From PALSA-926 sp964476835 (GTDB taxonomy: Bacteria; Pseudomonadota; Alphaproteobacteria; Micavibrionales; UBA2020), in contig CAYZCE010000001.1 in the NCBI GenBank assembly GCA_964476835.1, positions 1 through 64,000 of the forward strand: a stretch of 64,000 nt of DNA. The letters run 5' to 3'. How positions within the stretch are numbered: position 1 is the first letter of the stretch; every line of letters starts with the position of its first letter. The notes beneath the pieces are model-generated. The model did not search any database, was not told where the DNA came from, and saw nothing but the letters and a program-made list of their open reading frames with translations. The translations under genes were made by a program, and so were the position numbers. This document shows, in pieces, positions 8,745 to 16,748 of this stretch.

Positions 8745-10186
8745 AACCCTTCCAGGCCCCGATCCTGAGCCTCGCCGCGCCCGAACTGGCGCTGGCGATC
8801 CTCTCCATGCTGCTGCTGGTCGTTGCGGTGGCGGGCAAGCGCGAGAATTACACGCTGGTCGCGCGTTGCGGCGTCTTCGCGTTGATCGCGGTCGGCACGC
8901 TGGTTTCGAAGTCGGCGGCGCTGGCAGGCACGACCTTCGGCGGCATGTTCGTGAGCGACAGTTTCTCCGTTTACATGAAGCTCCTCGTCATCACCGGCTC
9001 TGCCGCATCCTTGCTGATGGCGCAGGGCTACATGACGCGCGAGAAAATCGACCGCCCGGAATTCCCGGTGCTGGTGCTGCTTTCGACGCTCGGCATGATG
9101 CTGATGATCTCGGCCAACGACATGATCTCGCTGTATATGTCGCTCGAATTGCAAAGCTTGCCGCTCTATGTGCTGGCGTCGATCCGTCGCGACCAGACAC
9201 AGTCGACCGAAGCGGGCCTCAAGTACTTCGTGCTTGGTGCCTTGTCGTCGGGCATGCTGCTCTACGGCATGTCGCTGGTCTACGGCTTCACCGGCGCGAC
9301 GGGTTTCGCACCCATTGCCGAGGCTGTCCACGCGCAGGGCGCGGGTGCGGGCGTGGTAGTCGGCATGGTGCTGATCCTCTCCGGCCTCGCATTCAAAATT
9401 TCGGCGGTGCCGTTCCACATGTGGGCGCCCGACGTCTACGAAGGCGCGCCGACCCCGGTGACGGCCTTCTTCGCCATCGCGCCCAAGGCGGCGGCTCTGG
9501 CCTTGATCGCGCGCGTGCTGACCGGCCCCTTCGGCGGCATGGTCGCGGAGTGGCAGCAGGTCGTCATCGCGATCTCCATGCTCTCCATGGCGCTCGGCGG
9601 CGTGGCTGCGGTCACGCAGAAGAACATCAAGCGCCTCTTGGCTTATAGCTCGATCGGCCACATGGGCTATGCGCTGATCGGCCTTGCGGCGTCGAGCGCG
9701 GCGGGCCTGCAGGGCATCGTCATCTACATCACGCTCTACATGATCATGAGCATCGGCGTCTTCGCCGTCGTGCTGATGATGAAGCGCAAGGGCGTGATGG
9801 TCGAGGAAATCTCCGACCTCGCCGGCCTTGGCAAGCAACAACCCGCGCTGGCCTTCATCATGGCGGCGCTGATGTTCTCGATGGCGGGTATCCCGCCGCT
9901 CGCGGGCTTTTTCGGCAAGCTGTTCATCTTCCAGTCGGCGGTCGCGGCGGGGCTTTACACGCTCGCCATCGTCGGCGTGCTGACCAGCGTGGTGGCGGCG
10001 TACTATTACATCCGCATCATCAAGGTCATGTATTTCGACGACGCGGCGCAGGGCATTGATGTGGCGGACGATGCCGTCCTGAAGCTGGTGCTGAAGGCTT
10101 CCGCTTTCGTGATCCTTTTCTTTATCCTGCTGCCGGGGCCTTTGCTCAACAGCGCGACTGCCGCGGCGCAGTCGCTGATGAAATGA
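8741..10186 (+). CDS. nuoN: NADH-quinone oxidoreductase subunit N
   Basis: This is the third antiporter-like subunit (ND2), 481 residues and strongly hydrophobic, with the conserved segments SLELQSLPLYVLAS and KISAVPFHMWAPDVYEGAP. It is the last complex I gene of the operon, which in this window runs F, an extra gene, G, H, I, J, K, L, M, N. The stop overlaps the birA ATG by four bases, so the biotin ligase gene is read on the same message. Confidence 0.97.
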   Translation: MKPFQAPILSLAAPELALAILSMLLLVVAVAGKRENYTLVARCGVFALIAVGTLVSKSAALAGTTFGGMFVSDSFSVYMKLLVITGSAASLLMAQGYMTREKIDRPEFPVLVLLSTLGMMLMISANDMISLYMSLELQSLPLYVLASIRRDQTQSTEAGLKYFVLGALSSGMLLYGMSLVYGFTGATGFAPIAEAVHAQGAGAGVVVGMVLILSGLAFKISAVPFHMWAPDVYEGAPTPVTAFFAIAPKAAALALIARVLTGPFGGMVAEWQQVVIAISMLSMALGGVAAVTQKNIKRLLAYSSIGHMGYALIGLAASSAAGLQGIVIYITLYMIMSIGVFAVVLMMKRKGVMVEEISDLAGLGKQQPALAFIMAALMFSMAGIPPLAGFFGKLFIFQSAVAAGLYTLAIVGVLTSVVAAYYYIRIIKVMYFDDAAQGIDVADDAVLKLVLKASAFVILFFILLPGPLLNSATAAAQSLMK

Positions 10187-10869
10187 ACCTGATCGAGCTG
10201 GAAGCGATCGGCAGCACCAACGACCACGCCAAGGAATTGGCGCGGCAGGGCGCGGCTTCCGGCACGGTGGTCTGGGCGCACGCGCAGAGCGCGGGCAAGG
10301 GGCGGCAGGGCAACACCTGGGTTTCCATCCCCGGCAATCTTTTCATGACGATGATTTTGCGCCCCCGTGCGGGCGTGGCTGTGCTCGGGCAACTGTCGTT
10401 CCTGACGGCGGTGGCGCTGGCCGAGACGCTTGAGGCGCTTGTTCCCGATGTGCGCGTCAAGTGGCCGAACGACGTTCTGGTCGGCGGCTTCAAGACGGCG
10501 GGCATCCTGATCGAGACGGAAGGCAACGCGGGCTGGGCCGTCGTCGGCATCGGCGTCAATATCACCTCTGCTCCCCCGGGCGCGATGTCGCTGAAGCAGG
10601 CAGGCGTCGAGACGACGGCGCGGCAGGTGCTGGAAGCGCTCGTCGCGCGCATCGAGGCGCGGGTTGACGCATGGGAAGCCGGCGGCTTCGAGGGTATCCG
10701 CGCAGATTGGCTCGCACGCGCGCATCGGCGCGGTGCTGAAATCACGGCACGCCTGCCGAAAGAAACGCTCACCGGCATTTTCGACGGCATCGACGCCACG
10801 GGCGCCCTGCAACTGCGCCTCGCCGACGGCGCGATCCGCACCATCAACTCCGGCGAGGTATATCTGTGA
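10183..10869 (+). CDS. birA: Biotin--[acetyl-CoA-carboxylase] ligase, catalytic domain only
   Basis: This enzyme joins biotin to the carrier domains of biotin-dependent carboxylases through biotinyl-AMP. The 228-residue protein starts directly with the catalytic domain (IGSTNDHAKELA, then SAGKGRQGNTWVS, the biotin/AMP loop). The lysine of KWPNDVLV and the short C-terminal SH3-like domain are present. It lacks the N-terminal DNA-binding domain, so it should not act as a repressor. It sits between nuoN and RNase J with four-base overlaps on both sides. One likely client is the 3-methylcrotonyl-CoA carboxylase whose beta subunit lies near the end of the window. Confidence 0.93.
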   Translation: MNLIELEAIGSTNDHAKELARQGAASGTVVWAHAQSAGKGRQGNTWVSIPGNLFMTMILRPRAGVAVLGQLSFLTAVALAETLEALVPDVRVKWPNDVLVGGFKTAGILIETEGNAGWAVVGIGVNITSAPPGAMSLKQAGVETTARQVLEALVARIEARVDAWEAGGFEGIRADWLARAHRRGAEITARLPKETLTGIFDGIDATGALQLRLADGAIRTINSGEVYL

Positions 10870-12548
10870 CGCGTCTTGACTTCGACATGGCGGACGACGC
10901 CGTCTACATGGTGCCGCTCGGCGGCTGCGGCGAGTTCGGCGGCAACATGACACTCTACGGCTACAAAGACCAGTGGATCATGATCGACTGCGGCATGAGC
11001 TTCGCCGACGAAACCATGCCGGGCGTCGACGTCCTGCTGCCCGACCCGTCTTTCGCGGCATCTCTCGGCGACAAGCTGCTCGGCATCGTCATCACGCACG
11101 GGCATGAAGACCATATCGGCGCGATCCAGTACCTCTGGCCGCGCCTGAAGAAGCCGCTCTACGCCACGCCGTTCACGCTCGCGCGCATCCGCAACGCGGT
11201 GTCGGAGCAGTCGTGGGGCAATCAGACGCGCATGACCGCGGTGCCGCTGCGCGGCAGCCTGACGCTGGGGCCGTTCAAGATCGATTTCATCGACATGTGC
11301 CACTCGATCCCCGAGGCCAGTGCGCTGGCGCTCACGGTGGCCGGTGTCGGCACGATCCTGCACACCGGCGACTGGAAGCTCGACAAGGACCCAATCGAAG
11401 GCGCGCTGACCGACGAAGCCATGCTGCAAAAGCGCGGCGATGCCGGGCTGCTGGCCGTCATCGGCGACAGCACGAACGCGATGGTGCCCGGCCATTCCGG
11501 CTCCGAACGCGACGTGCAGGCCAGCCTGACCGAACTGTTCAGCGAATTTTCCGGCGCGATCGGCATCACCTGCTTCTCCACCAACGTCGCCCGCCTGCAT
11601 AGCGTGGATGCGGCGGCCGCGGCGAACGGGCGCAAGGTATGCCTTGTCGGCCGCTCGCTATGGAAGACGGATCAGGCGGCGCGCGACAACGGCTACCTCG
11701 ACGGCGTGCGGCCGTTTATCGAGGCCGACGATGCCGGCGGCCTGCATGAAGACGAAATCGTCTATATCTGCACCGGGTCGCAGGGCGAGCCGCGCGCGGC
11801 GCTGGCGCGCATCGCGGCAGACGACCACCCGCGCGTGGCCTTGCGCCCGAACGACGTGATGATCTTCTCGTCGCGCGCCATCCCGGGCAACGAACGCGCG
11901 ATCGACCGCATCAAGAACCGCCTGCACATGGCGGGCGTCACCGTGGTCACCGACCGCGACGCGCCGGTGCATGTCTCCGGCCACCCGTATCGCGACGAAC
12001 TCAAGCGCCTGTATGCGCTGACGCGCCCGAAGATCGCCATCCCCGTGCACGGCGAGCCGATGATGCTGGAAAAGCACGCGCAGCTCGCGCGCGACTGCGG
12101 CGTCGGGCAATCGCTGATCCCGGCCAACGGGCAGGTGATTGAGATCGCGGCGGAGGGCATCGCCTCTTTCGTCGGCGAAGTGAAGATCGGATCGCTGGCG
12201 GTCGAGGGCGGACGCCTCGTTGCCGTCGATCATGAAGCGATCCTGACGCGCAAGCGCATGATGTTCAACGGCAGCGCCGTCGTGACGGTCGTCGTGGACT
12301 CGGCGGGCAAGCTAGTGACTTCGCCCAAGATCACCGCGATGGGGCTTTTGGACGAAAACTGCGACGTGGACGCCGAGCACCTGCAGGACGCGGTCGATGC
12401 GGTGCGCAACGCCGTCGTCAACATGCCGAAGGACCAGCGCCGCGACGACGATGCGATGGCCGAGCTGGTCCGCGTCGCCGCGCGCCGCTTCTTCCACGAA
12501 CGTTTCGACCGCAAGCCGCAGACGCGCGTGCACCTGGTGCGGGTGTGA
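10866..12548 (+). CDS. rnj: Ribonuclease J (metallo-beta-lactamase / beta-CASP nuclease)
   Basis: This 560-residue enzyme is predicted to process and degrade RNA by endonucleolytic and 5'-to-3' cleavage. The zinc site HGHEDH is at residues 78-83, further ligands lie in MCHSIPEA and HTGDWKLD, and the beta-CASP region contains FSSRAIPGNE and PVHVSGHP. The C-terminal domain is complete. The start is a GTG overlapping the birA stop (GTGA); an ATG seven codons later (10887) is an alternative. The gene follows nuoN-birA as in many alphaproteobacteria, but the pantothenate kinase gene often found in between is absent. Confidence 0.93.
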   Translation: MTRLDFDMADDAVYMVPLGGCGEFGGNMTLYGYKDQWIMIDCGMSFADETMPGVDVLLPDPSFAASLGDKLLGIVITHGHEDHIGAIQYLWPRLKKPLYATPFTLARIRNAVSEQSWGNQTRMTAVPLRGSLTLGPFKIDFIDMCHSIPEASALALTVAGVGTILHTGDWKLDKDPIEGALTDEAMLQKRGDAGLLAVIGDSTNAMVPGHSGSERDVQASLTELFSEFSGAIGITCFSTNVARLHSVDAAAAANGRKVCLVGRSLWKTDQAARDNGYLDGVRPFIEADDAGGLHEDEIVYICTGSQGEPRAALARIAADDHPRVALRPNDVMIFSSRAIPGNERAIDRIKNRLHMAGVTVVTDRDAPVHVSGHPYRDELKRLYALTRPKIAIPVHGEPMMLEKHAQLARDCGVGQSLIPANGQVIEIAAEGIASFVGEVKIGSLAVEGGRLVAVDHEAILTRKRMMFNGSAVVTVVVDSAGKLVTSPKITAMGLLDENCDVDAEHLQDAVDAVRNAVVNMPKDQRRDDDAMAELVRVAARRFFHERFDRKPQTRVHLVRV

Positions 12549-12549
12549 C

Positions 12550-12804
12550 ATGAGCTTCACGATGGACGCCTTCATCTATGTGCTGGTGTGGTGGGTCTTG
12601 ATCTTCACCGTGCTGCCTTTCGGCATCGAGCGCAACGACGAGCCGGGCAAAGGCTACGACGCCGGTGCGCCCGCCAAGCCGAACCTGAAGAAGAAAATCA
12701 TCATCAACAGCCTGATCGCGGCGGCGGTGGTCGCCGTTATCCACGCGTTGGTCGTCAGCGGTGTCATCGACTGGGACGCCTATTTCATGGGAGATCCGAA
12801 ATGA
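12550..12804 (+). CDS. DUF1467 family two-helix membrane protein
   Basis: This 84-residue protein has two predicted transmembrane helices, at about residues 6-25 and 50-70. They are separated by a charged loop containing the family-like segment LPFGIERNDEPGKGYDAGAP. The family (DUF1467) is small, alphaproteobacterial and uncharacterised, and it habitually lies between RNase J and proS as here. The start is one base after the RNase J stop, and the stop overlaps the next gene as ATGA. Confidence 0.85.
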   Translation: MSFTMDAFIYVLVWWVLIFTVLPFGIERNDEPGKGYDAGAPAKPNLKKKIIINSLIAAAVVAVIHALVVSGVIDWDAYFMGDPK

Positions 12805-13235
12805 AGAAACGAATTTTCATCGCGCTGGCCTGCGCTTTGGCCCTGACCGCGATGGCGCAGAAGCCGCCTGCCAAGAAGCTGCCGGATCTCGATGTCAAGG
12901 ATTGCCAGTACCTGACTGTCTATCAGCCAAATGTCGACGGCAGCGCGGATTATAAGCCGGGCGTCGACGCGCATGGCAAGCCGGTGGTCGAGGCCGATGT
13001 GGCGGGCCCGCAAATCACGCTGCCCGACAAGTACAGCTTCAACGTGACAGTCGACGTTGCGGAATACATGGGCGTCGCCGTCCCTTCGGGCCTGGAAGAA
13101 AAAGCGGTCATCGGCGAGGTCACGGTCGACAAGGACGGCCATGTGACCTTCAACGGCAAGCCGCTGGAAAGCGACGCCGAGGCCTCTTTGCGCGCGCTCT
13201 GCAAGGGCTACAAGCCCGGCATCACCGTAAAGTGA
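12801..13235 (+). CDS. Hypothetical exported protein
   Basis: This 144-residue protein has a clear signal peptide (MKKRIFIALACALALTAMA, cleaved before Gln20). The mature part is periplasmic, with no transmembrane segment and two cysteines (in KDCQYL and ALCKGY) that could form a disulfide. I recognise no family. It is translationally coupled to the DUF1467 gene by an ATGA overlap and closes that transcription unit. The residues DVAGPQITLPDKYSFNV suggest a beta-rich fold, but this is only an impression. Confidence 0.8.
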   Translation: MKKRIFIALACALALTAMAQKPPAKKLPDLDVKDCQYLTVYQPNVDGSADYKPGVDAHGKPVVEADVAGPQITLPDKYSFNVTVDVAEYMGVAVPSGLEEKAVIGEVTVDKDGHVTFNGKPLESDAEASLRALCKGYKPGITVK

Positions 13236-13264
13236 TTGACCGCCGTGCGGCGGATATGTAGGCT
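13236..13264 (+). promoter_or_regulatory. Putative sigma70 promoter of proS
   Basis: TTGACC, a 17-base spacer and TAGGCT lie directly after the stop of the exported protein gene, about 30 bases before the proS ATG. This is a typical alphaproteobacterial housekeeping promoter pattern. It suggests that proS, lolC and lolD begin a new transcription unit. Confidence 0.55.
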
Positions 13265-13294
13265 AAACCGAGTTTTCTTAATAAAGGCGACACC

Positions 13295-14773
13295 ATGACC
13301 GAAGCAGCAAAAACGCAAACCGCCAAGGCGCCCCGCACCGCGATCACGCCGACCCGCGCGGACGACTTCCCGGAGTGGTACCAGAACGTCATCAAGGCCG
13401 CCGACATGGCCGAGAACGCGCCCGTGCGCGGCTGCATGATCATCAAGCCCTACGGCTACGCGGTGTGGGAAAACATCCAGAAGACGCTCGACGGCATGAT
13501 CAAGATGGAGGGCGTCGATAACGCCTATTTCCCGCTGCTGATCCCGCTCAGCTACATCGCCAAGGAGGCCGAGCATATCGACGGCTTCGCCAAGGAATGC
13601 GCGGTCGTGACGCACCACCGCCTCGAAGCGGACGGCAAGGGCGGCCTCAAGCCTTCGGGCGAGCTGACCGAGCCGATGATCATCCGCCCGACGTCGGAAA
13701 CCATCATCGGCGAGAGCTTCTCGCGTTGGGTGCAGTCGTACCGCGACCTGCCGCTCAAGGTGAACCAGTGGGCGAATGTGATGCGGTGGGAGATGCGCCC
13801 GCGCATCTTCCTGCGCACGTCGGAATTCCTCTGGCAGGAAGGCCACAACGTATTCGAGACGCACGACGGCGCCGAAAAAGACGCGCTGCGTATGATCGAG
13901 GTCTACCGCGACTTCTACGAAAACCACATGGCCGTGCCCGGCTTCGTCGGCGCCAAGACGCCGGACGAACGCTTCCCCGGCGCGATCGAGACGTATACGA
14001 TCGAGGCTTTCATGCAAGACGGCAAAGCCTTGCAGGGCTGCACCTCGCACAACCTCGGCCAGACGTTTGCCAAATCTTCCGACATCAAGTTCCTCGACCG
14101 CGACGGCACGCAGAAACTGGCGTGGACGACGTCGTGGGGTCTTTCCACCCGCACCATCGGCGGCCTTATCATGGTCCATGCCGACGACGACGGCATGGTC
14201 ATGCCGCCGAAGCTCGCGCCGTATCAGGTCGGCATCCTGCCCATCGTGCATGCCGATGCTGATAAAGAAAAAATCATGGAATTCTGCGAAGACATCCGCA
14301 AGAAACTGCTCGCGCAGGGCGTTTCCGCCCGTGTCGACATGTCGGGCGGGCGTTCGTCGGACATGATGTGGAGCGCGATCAAGAAGGGCGTGCCGGTGCG
14401 CCTCGAAGTCGGCGCGCGCGAAATCGCGGAAGGCCAGCTCACCTACACCCGCCGCGACCTCGGCAAGGACGGCAAGAAGAAGGCGGGCGTCGAGCAATTC
14501 CTCGCCGACATTGGCCCGACGCTCGCGCAGATGCAAAAAGACATGCTGGAACGCGCGCGCACCCGCATGCATGCGATGATCCATGATGTCGCCGACCTCA
14601 AGGGCATGCGCGACTTTTTCGCCGCGGGCAAGCAGGGCGGCGTCAAGATCGACTACGCGCTGATCCAGAACGCGCCGGAGTTCGACGCGATCAAGAAGGA
14701 CTTCTCGGTCACGCCGCGCTGCCTGCCGTTCGAAGACGGCGGTAAAAAGGTCATTGTAGCAAAGGCATATTGA
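13295..14773 (+). CDS. proS: Prolyl-tRNA synthetase, archaeal/eukaryotic type
   Basis: This enzyme charges tRNA-Pro with proline. At 492 residues it is the type without the editing insertion. Its sequence (FPEWYQNVIKAADMAEN, KPYGYAVWENIQ) matches the archaeal/eukaryotic-type enzyme rather than the shorter bacterial form usual in this class. Class II motifs are present: motif 2 around RWEMRPRIFLRTSEFLWQEG and motif 3 around STRTIGGLIMVHADDDG. The anticodon-binding domain follows and the chain ends in Tyr, as is typical of this type. The C-terminal domain has a single cysteine, so a four-cysteine zinc site as in the Thermus enzyme is absent. The stop overlaps the lolC ATG by one base. Confidence 0.95.
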   Translation: MTEAAKTQTAKAPRTAITPTRADDFPEWYQNVIKAADMAENAPVRGCMIIKPYGYAVWENIQKTLDGMIKMEGVDNAYFPLLIPLSYIAKEAEHIDGFAKECAVVTHHRLEADGKGGLKPSGELTEPMIIRPTSETIIGESFSRWVQSYRDLPLKVNQWANVMRWEMRPRIFLRTSEFLWQEGHNVFETHDGAEKDALRMIEVYRDFYENHMAVPGFVGAKTPDERFPGAIETYTIEAFMQDGKALQGCTSHNLGQTFAKSSDIKFLDRDGTQKLAWTTSWGLSTRTIGGLIMVHADDDGMVMPPKLAPYQVGILPIVHADADKEKIMEFCEDIRKKLLAQGVSARVDMSGGRSSDMMWSAIKKGVPVRLEVGAREIAEGQLTYTRRDLGKDGKKKAGVEQFLADIGPTLAQMQKDMLERARTRMHAMIHDVADLKGMRDFFAAGKQGGVKIDYALIQNAPEFDAIKKDFSVTPRCLPFEDGGKKVIVAKAY

Positions 14774-16020
14774 TGGGCTTGGCCTTCGAAAGCATGGTGG
14801 CGGGACGTTACCTGCGCTCGCGCCGGCGCGAAGGCTTCATCTCGGTCATCGCCGGGTTCTCGTTTCTCGGCATCATGCTGGGCGTGGCGACGCTTATCAT
14901 CGTCATGGCGGTGATGAACGGATTCCGCGACGAGCTCGTCGGGCGCATCATCGGGCTGAACGGGCAGATCAACGTCTATGCGGCATCCGGCTCGGTCTCT
15001 TCTTATGCGCCGGTCGTCGACAAGCTGAAGGCTGTGCCGGGCGTCGTCTCGGCTGCGCCGGTGGTTGAAGGACAGGCGCTGCTCAGCGTCGAAGGCGCGG
15101 CGGGCGGCGTGGTCGTGCGCGGCATGACGGCGGGCGATTTCGCGCAGAAGAAGATCATCTCTTCCTCCATCCTCGACCGCCTGCCGGGCGACCAGGGGTT
15201 CGGCGAAGATTACGTGGCGATCGGCAAGTCGATGGCGGAGCATTACCGCCTCGGCCTCGGCGACAAGATCCTGCTGATCGCGCCCAAGGGCAAGGTGACG
15301 CCGTTCGGCTCCATTCCGCGCTCCAAGGCTTTCCTCGTCGGCTCGATCTTCGACGTCGGTATGTATGAGTATAACAGCAGCTTCGTCTACATGCCGCTCG
15401 ACCGCGCGCAGATGTTCTTCGATACCGGCGAAGGCGTCGATTCCATCGAGGTGGCGACGCCGGACGCGACCAACGTCGACGGCGTCAAAAGCGACATCGC
15501 CAAGGCGCTCGGCGGCGGCTACGCCATATCGGACTGGCGCGACAGCAACGCGAGCTTCTATAACGCGCTCGAGGTCGAGAGCAACGTGATGTTCCTGATC
15601 CTGACGCTCATTATCATCGTAGCGGCATTCAACATCATCTCCAGCCTCATCATGCTGGTGAAGGACAAGGGGCAGGACATCGCCATCCTGCGCACCATGG
15701 GTGCGACGCGCGGCATGATCGTGCGGGTGTTTTTCTACACCGGCGCCACGATCGGCATCGTCGGCACGTTGGCGGGCGGGCTGCTCGGCGTCGTTTTCTG
15801 CCGCAATATCGAGGCAATCCGCCACTGGCTGGAAAGCCTGCTGCACCGCAACCTCTTCTCGGACGAGATCTATTTCCTGACCAAGCTGCCGGCCAAGATG
15901 GAACCGACGGAAACCGCGCTCATCATCGGCATGTCGCTGGTGCTGTCGTTCCTTGCCACGCTCTATCCCGCATGGCGCGCGGCAAGGCTGGATCCTGTGG
16001 AGGGCCTCCGCCGTGAATAA
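14773..16020 (+). CDS. lolC: Lipoprotein-releasing ABC transporter permease (LolC/LolE)
   Basis: This inner-membrane permease extracts outer-membrane lipoproteins and hands them to LolA. The 415 residues have one N-terminal helix (about 22-48), a large periplasmic domain, and three C-terminal helices in the FtsX-like domain (DKGQDIAILRTMGATRGMI, then the last two helices). A TTG one codon upstream is possible, but the ATG overlapping the proS stop (TGATG) is preferred. Only one permease gene is present, so it may work as a homodimer with LolD. Confidence 0.92.
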   Translation: MGLAFESMVAGRYLRSRRREGFISVIAGFSFLGIMLGVATLIIVMAVMNGFRDELVGRIIGLNGQINVYAASGSVSSYAPVVDKLKAVPGVVSAAPVVEGQALLSVEGAAGGVVVRGMTAGDFAQKKIISSSILDRLPGDQGFGEDYVAIGKSMAEHYRLGLGDKILLIAPKGKVTPFGSIPRSKAFLVGSIFDVGMYEYNSSFVYMPLDRAQMFFDTGEGVDSIEVATPDATNVDGVKSDIAKALGGGYAISDWRDSNASFYNALEVESNVMFLILTLIIIVAAFNIISSLIMLVKDKGQDIAILRTMGATRGMIVRVFFYTGATIGIVGTLAGGLLGVVFCRNIEAIRHWLESLLHRNLFSDEIYFLTKLPAKMEPTETALIIGMSLVLSFLATLYPAWRAARLDPVEGLRRE

Positions 16021-16681
16021 CGTCCTCGAACTCAAAGGCATCACGCGTAGCTTCCGTCAGGGCGGTGAAAAGCTGGATATCCTCAACGGCGTCGACCTTT
16101 CCATCCGTCGCGGCGAGATTGTCGCGCTGGTCGGCCCTTCGGGCAGCGGCAAGACAACGCTGCTGCAGATCGCCGGCCTGCTCGAAAATCCGACGCATGG
16201 CGAAGTGCATATCGGCGGCACGCACGTGAAAAGCCGCGCCGACAAGCTGCGCACCGAACTGCGTCGCACCAAGATCGGCTTCGTCTACCAGTCGCACCAC
16301 CTGCTACCGGATTTCACCGCGCTCGAGAACCTGCTGCTGCCGCAATCCATCGCGGGCGTTCCGCGCAAGAAGGCGGTGGAGAAGGCGACGGCGCTGCTCG
16401 TCCGCGTCGGGCTGGAAAAACGCGCGAAGCATTACCCTTCCGAAATGTCGGGCGGCGAGCAGCAGCGCGTGGCGATCGCGCGCGCGCTGGTCAACGACCC
16501 GGCGCTGCTGCTCGCCGACGAACCCACTGGCAACCTCGACCCGCACACGGCGGAAAGCGTCTTCGCCGCGATGATGGAGACGATCCGTTCGCTGCAGATC
16601 GGCGCCCTGATCGTCACCCACAACCCCGAGCTGGCCCAGCGCATGGACCGCGTGCTGCAGCTCAAGGATGGACGCGTTTAG
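16013..16681 (+). CDS. lolD: Lipoprotein-releasing ABC transporter ATP-binding protein
   Basis: This is the 222-residue ATPase of the lipoprotein exporter. It has Walker A GPSGSGKTT, the signature LSGGEQQR-like MSGGEQQRVAIARA, Walker B LLLADEPTGNLD and the switch His in IVTHN. The open frame runs further upstream. The GTG at 16013 gives the family N terminus (MNNVLELKGITRSF) and overlaps the lolC stop by eight bases, so the two are coupled. Confidence 0.94.
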   Translation: MNNVLELKGITRSFRQGGEKLDILNGVDLSIRRGEIVALVGPSGSGKTTLLQIAGLLENPTHGEVHIGGTHVKSRADKLRTELRRTKIGFVYQSHHLLPDFTALENLLLPQSIAGVPRKKAVEKATALLVRVGLEKRAKHYPSEMSGGEQQRVAIARALVNDPALLLADEPTGNLDPHTAESVFAAMMETIRSLQIGALIVTHNPELAQRMDRVLQLKDGRV

Positions 16682-16711
16682 TCCGTTGTTTTCCTTCATA
16701 TAAATAGCGCT

Positions 16712-16729
16712 TAAACCGCCCGGTTTTTT
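16712..16729 (+). terminator. Weak intrinsic terminator after lolD
   Basis: A short AAACC/GGTTT stem with a GCCC loop runs straight into six T residues, 30 bases after the lolD stop. The stem is short, so termination is probably partial. Confidence 0.4.
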
Positions 16730-16748
16730 CGGCTAGATTGGCGGGATC

